A stretch of 64,000 nucleotides of DNA from Anaerolineales bacterium. GTDB taxonomy: Bacteria; Chloroflexota; Anaerolineae; Anaerolineales; UBA4823. The stretch lies in NCBI GenBank assembly GCA_016929095.1, contig JAFGJM010000036.1, positions 62,001 to 126,000 on the forward strand, written 5' to 3'. Of this stretch, positions 17,692 through 23,193 are shown one piece after another (position 1 is the stretch's first letter; every line of letters begins with the position of its first letter). The notes under the pieces were generated by a model. It made no database searches and was not told where the DNA came from. It saw only the letters and a program-made list of their open reading frames with translations. The position numbers and the translations under genes are program-made.

Positions 17692-18960
17692 TTACGATTT
17701 CTTCCGGGCGCTGAAGAAAACGCCTAATAAACCGACGCCAAGCACGGAGGTAACCAAAAGAGCGGTGCTGGCTGTGAATGGGCTGGCTGTAAAGCTTTGC
17801 AGCGATACAGCGGTCGGGTCGAAGGCGAATACATAATCTTCCACTTCGCCATCGACAACCAGACCGGTAAGCTTTGGTGTATCATCCACGAACACCACTT
17901 CAGGACTATTACCGGTTGGTGAAGCATCACCACAAACGCCATCGCCATTTTCAGGTACCAGGCGGAAACGAGAATACATATTATAAGTACCCGAATCGGG
18001 GGGTAAATTGAAGGTGAAATTATATGATTGCCCGGCAGTGACCAGTTGGTTGACGATAATTTGCTCACTCCAGTCAATACCACCGGTATTGCCGCTGTCA
18101 TCGAAATCGCCATCGGCTCCAAGTGCACCTGTGTATAATCCCGTAATAGGATCTTTTCCAGTGGTATTCCAAATATCCATCCAAGCGCTCAAGCAGCCTG
18201 TCCCTGTCCCGCCAACGGTGACATCCACTGCGCCTTCCCCGCTGATCCACTTCTCAGGGCTGGAAGCGCGCACGCCGCCGTCTTCATCATCGTTGTTATC
18301 GTCATCGCCGGTGGCTAATTGCGTGGGTTGTCCATCACTTTCGGTATCAACGCTTTCACCCAGGAAAAGGTCGCCGGAAATATGGCGGGCGCCGTCATTG
18401 GCAAATGTCGTCATGTTGTAGTCATAAGGGTCGTCGCCTTCGGGCAGGTCGCCGTAATCCAAATCTTGCATGGTATTGGTGAAGGTGCAGGTCACATAGC
18501 GGGCATCTGTCCCTCTAAACTTTGCATATCCGCTTTTTCCGCCATCGGTAATCGAAGTCGTGACTGTAAGATCAGTTTTCACATAGCCGTTGGGGTCCTT
18601 CACAACGCACGCGATCTCAGTTAAAGTCCAGGGATCTGAAGATGGAATTGTTTCTACTACCTTGTAATAATAACTGGTACTTAGACCCTCATTTGTTTTC
18701 GTTGTGTTGTCATAACCATCGAGAACAAATGATTCTAATACAGACCATGAACTTGCATCATATCTTTTCTTATAAAGCGTGAAGCTAAAATCTTCATCTG
18801 CATCCGGGATTGAATCTTTGATCACGGTGATTTTGGGTGGATGGCAATCGGTGTCATCTGCACCAGTGGGTTCTCCTTCGGCCATTGCCACGCCAAAAGC
18901 GCACAAAGCGAGCATAAGAGCCAGCAGGAACGAAATTTTAAAGAGTTTTGATTTATGCAT
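17692..18960 (-). CDS. c-di-GMP-controlled surface protein with GEVED-like domain and C-terminal membrane anchor
   Basis: Exported protein of 422 residues. The ATG at 18960 has GGAGG five bases upstream; a longer in-frame start would lie inside the leader. A signal peptide (LLALMLALCAFGVAMAEG) is followed by a beta-sandwich domain starting ITVIKDSIPDADEDFSFTLY, also found in the next unit's protein. Then comes DYGDLPEGDDPYDY and a region ending VDGEVEDYVFAF, the GEVED-type signature of bacterial surface proteins. The C-terminus is a hydrophobic helix (LLVTSVLGVGLLGVFF) and basic SARKKS, so it should stay membrane-anchored. No LPXTG is present. It is followed by the small peptide gene and preceded by a riboswitch. 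Adhesion or surface-layer function is plausible but not shown. Confidence 0.85.
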   Translation of the reverse strand: MHKSKLFKISFLLALMLALCAFGVAMAEGEPTGADDTDCHPPKITVIKDSIPDADEDFSFTLYKKRYDASSWSVLESFVLDGYDNTTKTNEGLSTSYYYKVVETIPSSDPWTLTEIACVVKDPNGYVKTDLTVTTSITDGGKSGYAKFRGTDARYVTCTFTNTMQDLDYGDLPEGDDPYDYNMTTFANDGARHISGDLFLGESVDTESDGQPTQLATGDDDNNDDEDGGVRASSPEKWISGEGAVDVTVGGTGTGCLSAWMDIWNTTGKDPITGLYTGALGADGDFDDSGNTGGIDWSEQIIVNQLVTAGQSYNFTFNLPPDSGTYNMYSRFRLVPENGDGVCGDASPTGNSPEVVFVDDTPKLTGLVVDGEVEDYVFAFDPTAVSLQSFTASPFTASTALLVTSVLGVGLLGVFFSARKKS

Positions 18961-19012
18961 GGTATCCTCCGATGTATTCGATGTTCGATATTGCTGATAA
19001 TATTGCAAATTA

Positions 19013-19110
19013 AATAAAAAAGCTGCCGTGAGTTTTCTTCGGCAGCCAGACTATCTGATAACAGATCCTCAGCTTTGCGTCCCCACTTCACAATGGGTTT
19101 GCCTTTTCGG
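19013..19110 (-). promoter_or_regulatory. Cyclic-di-GMP-I (GEMM-I) riboswitch with overlapping terminator
   Basis: The aptamer reads AAAAGGCAAACCC, a GTGA-capped stem, GGGGACGCAAAGC, a variable hairpin and GTCTGGCTGCCGAAG. Its conserved 3' segment GCTGCCG is also the 5' arm of an intrinsic terminator: GCTGCCG/CGGCAGC followed by TTTTTTATT (19046-19013). Folding of the ligand-bound aptamer would therefore block the terminator, making an ON switch. It begins about 16 bases after the predicted start and controls the GEVED-like protein and small peptide A. Confidence 0.82.
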
Positions 19111-19132
19111 ATTTCTTTAACATCCTTTTAAT

Positions 19133-19160
19133 ATTATACCATGCATAATATACTTACAAA
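19133..19160 (-). promoter_or_regulatory. Promoter of the GEVED-protein unit
   Basis: On the minus strand TATAAT (19138-19133) is preceded by TTTGTA (19160-19155) with 16 bases between. The -10 box is perfect and the -35 box is weak, which suggests an activator may be needed; a candidate site lies just upstream at 19179-19194. Confidence 0.6.
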
Positions 19161-19178
19161 GATGCAAGTTGGCAATCA

Positions 19179-19194
19179 CCCAAAAGTCCTATTT
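19179..19194 (-). promoter_or_regulatory. Shared 16-base motif upstream of c-di-GMP unit A
   Basis: The minus strand reads AAATAGGACTTTTGGG. The identical 16 bases occur at 21303-21318 upstream of the other small-peptide unit, and I did not see them elsewhere in the window. GGACTTTTG resembles half of a NarL/DosR-type response-regulator box. It may be a common activator site. Confidence 0.5.
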
Positions 19195-19209
19195 TATGTT
19201 AAACGAACC

Positions 19210-19276
19210 AAGCCCTGAGTTGTTACAGGGCTTGGGTAATTATTTTATTTGCAGGGCGAAGACCATATCGCCCTGC
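19210..19276 (-). terminator. Two hairpins after the second small-peptide gene
   Basis: Read on the minus strand, GCAGGGCGA/TCGCCCTGC (19276-19251) is followed by AAATAAAATAATT. Then AAGCCCTG/CAGGGCTT (19233-19210) is followed by GGTTCGTTT. They lie 10 and 53 bases after the stop codon of peptide B and just before the motif and promoter of the next unit. Neither has an ideal T-run. Confidence 0.55.
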
Positions 19277-19285
19277 ATTTTTTCA

Positions 19286-19435
19286 TTACGGAACGGGGAA
19301 GTTTTCATCCAATGGATCGGGAATTCCCAAAGGTGAGCCGGCGCGTGTCTCCAGTTCCAATTCGTGGATGATGGCCGGGGTAAGGTAAGGTTTGCGGGCT
19401 TCCACTGTTTGAGATAGATCTTTAGTTTCAGTCAT
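19286..19435 (-). CDS. Small conserved peptide, possible RiPP-like precursor (copy B)
   Basis: A 49-residue frame starting MTETKDLSQTVEARKPYL, with GGAGG six bases before the ATG and 12 bases after its surface-protein partner. The shared part reads TPAIIHELELETRAGSPLG and then IPDPL, matching copy A at most positions over about 25 residues, while the N-terminal 15 residues differ. The end differs too (DENFPVP against NLDGTDF). Such a pattern, a variable tail on a conserved leader-like middle, is common in precursor peptides but is also compatible with a small chaperone or anchor subunit. Function unknown. Confidence 0.82.
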   Translation of the reverse strand: MTETKDLSQTVEARKPYLTPAIIHELELETRAGSPLGIPDPLDENFPVP

Positions 19436-19447
19436 GGCATCCCTCCC

Positions 19448-21082
19448 TTATAATGTTTCTCGTTTGCGGGTGATTACTGCCCCCAACAATAATGCGCCAA
19501 ACACAAATACCGAGCCCAGCAGGGTAAAGTTCGTTTTCGCCCGTGCTTTCATATCCGCTAAAGTCACGGATGTGTTTTCAGGATCGGGTTTGTTGGTAAA
19601 GGTACAGGTAACATGCTGGTTAGCTTCCAAAGAAATCGCCACATTTCCGGTGGTATAAGGAGAGACATTGGTGATCGAAACGGTGGGTGTTATGGCTGCG
19701 CCGGTGGCAATATCGGTTGCGGTGCAATCAATACCCATTAATGGAGGCAATTGAGGCGCTAAAATCCAACGTGTTCCGGCGGGAACAGTCTCGGTCACGG
19801 TATAGATGCCTTGCACTAAATTGGAGAATGTGATCTGTTCTTGTAAGGTGTTATCTGCCACACCGCCGTCACCGCCAATGGCATAGCTGCAGCCATGGGT
19901 TACCGGGTCACAATCGTCATCCAAGAAAAATCCCTGACCGATATCACTTCCGGTCGACTCTGTAGTGAAGTCAAAATCACGGCTATGCCAACCATCCTCC
20001 AGATCCTCATCAACAACATCTTTGATGATGGTGATCGTGCTATCTTGAACAGCAACTTCTGCATCATCTTCATCGGTAACTGTCTTGGTGGGATCATCCA
20101 CTGCCTGCCCGGTTACTACTGCGACATTGGTAAAGCCTTCCGTCACACCAGTCACTGTGCAGGAATATGTGACAGTCTCACCAACTGCCAGCGTATCCCC
20201 TTCCCATGTACCGGTGCGGACGCAGTCAGCCGCTAAAGCATCGGCTACTTCTACCGCTTCCAGATCCACATTACCGATATTGCTGACGGCAATATCAAAG
20301 GTCACATCGCCGCCGGCAGAAGTGATGTATTGCATATCGGGGGTCTTTTCGATTTGAATGGCAGGCTCTTCCACTAACATGCGGGCGAACAGGCAGGCGT
20401 AATTTTCCTGACCTTCTTCGGTGATAAATTGATTGATCGTCTCACCAGCCACATATTCACAGGTATCAGCGGTGCCGGGGGCAAAACCCACAATCTGCAG
20501 CTTGTAATACTTGCCTTCAATTGGACCAAAAGTCTGGTCGGCAATAGGATCCGATAGATCTACTTTATCGGGGCAAATCGTGCTGCCTGGGTAAACGCAA
20601 GGCTCTTCGTTGGTGGTTTCATCTAATTGCACGGTGAAATCCAACGATGTATTGATATCCGGGTCTTCAAAATCCAAAGCAATGGTCAAATCTGCCTGGG
20701 TCAAATTGTTGTTATTCCAAACAACAATTGGTTGGTTATAGTGTGCAAATTGTCCCAGCAAAAAAACATCGCCCGGTGTTACTGTTATCCCTTCAGTTCC
20801 ATCATAACCGAACCCACTCTGATTATCAGTACTCCCGGGACACCCCCAGGCAAAATCGTCATCACCATAGTGGACAAAATTTTCATCGGTTGTAGCGGGT
20901 GTGTTGGTATATACCAGACAGGTTGGGGTACCCCCTGAACCCGAGGCGTTTGACCATGTCCCATCTGCGCCAGCCAGCGTTAAAGCCAACGCAACGCTGG
21001 TGATCAATAATGCTAATAATAGCGCCAGCGGAAATCCTTTCCCTAGTTTAAATAGAAATCCGGGAAGATTGGTTTTTCCCAT
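19448..21082 (-). CDS. c-di-GMP-controlled surface protein with DUF11-like repeat and C-terminal membrane anchor
   Basis: Exported protein of 544 residues. The ATG at 21082 has GGAGGAGG five bases upstream; the longer frame would start in the riboswitch terminator. The signal peptide contains FPLALLLALLITSVALALTL. A first region (about residues 45-240, many Asp/Asn and paired Cys) is followed by a DUF11-like domain (IQIEKTPDMQYITSAGGDV, then CTVTGVTEGFTNVAVV). Next is a domain starting ITIIKDVVDEDLEDGW, homologous to the one in the 17692-18960 protein. The C-terminus is a helix (TLLGSVFVFGALLLGAVI) and TRKRETL. It pairs with small peptide B. Probably a membrane-anchored adhesin or stalk-like protein. 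Confidence 0.85.
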   Translation of the reverse strand: MGKTNLPGFLFKLGKGFPLALLLALLITSVALALTLAGADGTWSNASGSGGTPTCLVYTNTPATTDENFVHYGDDDFAWGCPGSTDNQSGFGYDGTEGITVTPGDVFLLGQFAHYNQPIVVWNNNNLTQADLTIALDFEDPDINTSLDFTVQLDETTNEEPCVYPGSTICPDKVDLSDPIADQTFGPIEGKYYKLQIVGFAPGTADTCEYVAGETINQFITEEGQENYACLFARMLVEEPAIQIEKTPDMQYITSAGGDVTFDIAVSNIGNVDLEAVEVADALAADCVRTGTWEGDTLAVGETVTYSCTVTGVTEGFTNVAVVTGQAVDDPTKTVTDEDDAEVAVQDSTITIIKDVVDEDLEDGWHSRDFDFTTESTGSDIGQGFFLDDDCDPVTHGCSYAIGGDGGVADNTLQEQITFSNLVQGIYTVTETVPAGTRWILAPQLPPLMGIDCTATDIATGAAITPTVSITNVSPYTTGNVAISLEANQHVTCTFTNKPDPENTSVTLADMKARAKTNFTLLGSVFVFGALLLGAVITRKRETL

Positions 21083-21144
21083 CGTTACCTCCTCCAAAAA
21101 AAGTTTTGTAAACCAATGTCGCGACAAAGATGGAATAATAGAAA

Positions 21145-21250
21145 ACAAAAAAGCTGCCAAAGATTACACCTTCGGCAGCTAGACAATCTGCGAGTTTGAC
21201 AGATTCTTGGCTTTGCGCCCCCGCCTCACGACGGGTTTGCCTTTTTCGAG
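21145..21250 (-). promoter_or_regulatory. Cyclic-di-GMP-I (GEMM-I) riboswitch with overlapping terminator
   Basis: The aptamer has AAAAGGCAAACCC, a GTGA-capped stem, GGGGGCGCAAAGCC (an A to G change from the usual GACGC), a variable hairpin and TCTAGCTGCCGAAG. The terminator GCTGCCGAAG/CTTTGGCAGC followed by TTTTTTG (21181-21145) uses the same GCTGCCGAA segment as its 5' arm. Aptamer and terminator are mutually exclusive, so c-di-GMP should turn expression ON. The GACGC change touches a conserved position and could alter affinity. Confidence 0.8.
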
Positions 21251-21271
21251 CGTTCTTAATGATTACTTAAC

Positions 21272-21299
21272 ATTATAGCGGAAATTTCTAATTTGTCAC
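21272..21299 (-). promoter_or_regulatory. Promoter of the DUF11-protein unit
   Basis: On the minus strand GTGACA (21299-21294) and TATAAT (21277-21272) are 16 bases apart. The predicted start near 21265 lies 15 bases before the aptamer. Confidence 0.72.
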
Positions 21300-21302
21300 C
21301 CC

Positions 21303-21318
21303 CCCAAAAGTCCTATTT
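21303..21318 (-). promoter_or_regulatory. Shared 16-base motif upstream of c-di-GMP unit B
   Basis: Second copy of AAATAGGACTTTTGGG (minus strand), here directly abutting the -35 box. The spacing from motif to -10 box differs between the copies (25 and 40 bases), so if it is an operator the activator contacts polymerase differently in the two units. Confidence 0.5.
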
Positions 21319-21336
21319 ACGCAAAAAAAGAAAACC

Positions 21337-22071
21337 TTAACAATTAACGATTCGTTTTTTCTCGTTGATCACTTTTCCCCAAATAACCAGGTCATGCCCA
21401 GCCATTTCACTTCTCATTTCCCTCAATCGGCATAAAGGAAATTCTGTCATCGAAAATGAATTCCCCAACTCTACCGCGGGTAAACCGCCCACAAAGCAAG
21501 GCGCAATCGTGATTACCGCCCGATCGACAAGTCCGGCAGCGAGAAATGCCCCGATCACCCTGGCGCCGCCTTCCACCATGAGGCGGTTAATCCCCTCCTT
21601 AGCCAGCCTCTCTAATAACAAGTGTATCGAGACATTCCCCTCTTCATTCTGCGGAAAACGCAATACCCGCACGCCCATTTTCTCCAACTGTTTTTGTCTA
21701 CCAACATCGGCACTATCGATCGCCGCCACCCAGGGAATATTCTCTCTTCGCTGGAGTAATCTGGCGCCCAATGGGATACGCAAGGCGCTGTCCAGGATCA
21801 CCGGGCGAGGGTTCTTGCCTTCAACCAATCGCACGGTTAATTGAGGGTCATCCGCCAAAATGGTGCCAATTCCGACTAAAATAGCGTCGTGCAAAGCCCG
21901 CAATTGGTGCGTTATGCGAGTCGATTCAGGGCCACTCAAAGCCAATGGTTTGCCCCGTTTCGCGGTGATGCTGCCATCCAGACTTTGGGCATAGCTTAAG
22001 GTCACCAAGGGCAATCCGCTTTGCCGGCGGTGCGATTCTGCATTTTCTAAGAGCTGTTCAAGCGGTATCAT
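21337..22071 (-). CDS. RibD C-terminal-like reductase (dihydrofolate reductase superfamily)
   Basis: NAD(P)H-dependent reductase of the RibD C-terminal family, 244 residues, without the deaminase half of RibD. Family signatures are LSYAQSLDGSITAKRGKPLA at residues 24-43, HDAILVGIGTILADDPQLTVR, a nucleotide site around NRLMVEGGARVIGAFLAAGL, and VDRAVITIAPCFVGG. Stand-alone copies may act in riboflavin synthesis (5-amino-6-ribosylaminouracil phosphate reduction) or have other substrates. No other rib gene is visible. It is downstream of an unrelated nuclease-family gene by 25 bases. Confidence 0.88.
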   Translation of the reverse strand: MIPLEQLLENAESHRRQSGLPLVTLSYAQSLDGSITAKRGKPLALSGPESTRITHQLRALHDAILVGIGTILADDPQLTVRLVEGKNPRPVILDSALRIPLGARLLQRRENIPWVAAIDSADVGRQKQLEKMGVRVLRFPQNEEGNVSIHLLLERLAKEGINRLMVEGGARVIGAFLAAGLVDRAVITIAPCFVGGLPAVELGNSFSMTEFPLCRLREMRSEMAGHDLVIWGKVINEKKRIVNC

Positions 22072-22096
22072 AGCTAAATAACACCCAGCAAAAAAT

Positions 22097-23149
22097 TCAT
22101 TCCACCCAATCCAAAATCGCAGTTACCGCCCGATGATCAGAAACTCGATCAAAAGGTGCAATCTGCGCCGATGATGCCTGCCAGTGGCTCGAATGGAATA
22201 TAAAATCGATGCGCACCATCCACTGCGGCGAGGGGATGCCAAATATAACCGGACGAGAACTGCCGGGTACCAGGCTGCCCGGAAAAGTATGCCCAAACCC
22301 AAAGCCCGCTTCTTTCCATGAATCAATAAAGCCGGAAGCGGTAATTATCCGATAAGCGTCGCTTAGAGAAGTGGTATTGGTATCGCCCGCTACAATGACA
22401 CCGTATTCCCCATCCATAAAATCCATGAAATCCATAAAGTCAGAGATAGCTTGCGCCTGCAATTCACGATAATAGCTGGTTTCTCTAACATCCTGTGGAA
22501 TAATGCTGTTGGTGGGCCACATGTGGATATTGATCAAATAAACCGGCTTGCCCTGCCATTCCAGCGTGACGATCTGAGGATCGCCAACCCAATGATTTCC
22601 TTGTAAAGTCGCATCGGCTGTATATATGGGATATTTACTGATGACACCCATCCCGGTGACATTTTCACCGGGTGATAATACAAAATACGGGTATTCGTCC
22701 GTCAGTTCTGCGTGAATATGCTCAGCCATAGCATCATTCAATTCCTGGAGAAATACGACATCCGGGTTTTCATTCTGAATCACCTGCATTTGGTTATCAG
22801 TATATGTATGCCACCCGAGCAGGTTGTATGTCATCACCGAGAGCTGATTAATATTGGTGTTTTGGGCAGACGCCGTGCTTTTTTTCGGAATAAACAAGCC
22901 GCCCCATAACCAAATAAAAATCCCACAAACACACACCAAGCCCGCCCAAAAGGTTTTGCGCCGGATAAAAAAGGCAAGAATAATAAAAAAGGGCAGAGGG
23001 AAAAACAGGAATACCGCCAATGAATTCGCAAGCGCCAACAATCCACAGCTATCGCCAAAGGCAAGATAAGCGGTAAACCAACCGTAAACAAGCCCGAAAT
23101 ATATCCATGCCAGGATAATCAACCATGAAGGCAGTTGGTTTTTCATCAA
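22097..23149 (-). CDS. Membrane-anchored endonuclease/exonuclease/phosphatase family protein
   Basis: 350 residues. Three hydrophobic helices (about residues 7-95) are followed by an endonuclease/exonuclease/phosphatase domain. Catalytic residues typical of the fold are visible: FLQELND (metal-binding Glu), INIHMWPTN, AGDTNTTSLSDAYR (Asp/Asn) and the terminal SDHRAVTAILD (His). With this topology the domain should sit outside the membrane, as in EEP proteins thought to act on phosphodiesters or phospholipids outside the cell. A short repeated MDFMDFMD stretch is seen near residue 245. Substrate unknown. Confidence 0.88.
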   Translation of the reverse strand: MMKNQLPSWLIILAWIYFGLVYGWFTAYLAFGDSCGLLALANSLAVFLFFPLPFFIILAFFIRRKTFWAGLVCVCGIFIWLWGGLFIPKKSTASAQNTNINQLSVMTYNLLGWHTYTDNQMQVIQNENPDVVFLQELNDAMAEHIHAELTDEYPYFVLSPGENVTGMGVISKYPIYTADATLQGNHWVGDPQIVTLEWQGKPVYLINIHMWPTNSIIPQDVRETSYYRELQAQAISDFMDFMDFMDGEYGVIVAGDTNTTSLSDAYRIITASGFIDSWKEAGFGFGHTFPGSLVPGSSRPVIFGIPSPQWMVRIDFIFHSSHWQASSAQIAPFDRVSDHRAVTAILDWVE

Positions 23150-23193
23150 AATTTAATTATATCAGTAGAAAAATAGATGAAAAAATTGACCAT

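Noticed and set aside
18961-19008. Longer N-terminus for the GEVED-like surface protein
   Set aside because: It would start in the leader after the terminator with no Shine-Dalgarno, whereas the ATG at 18960 has GGAGG at the right distance and begins a clean signal peptide.
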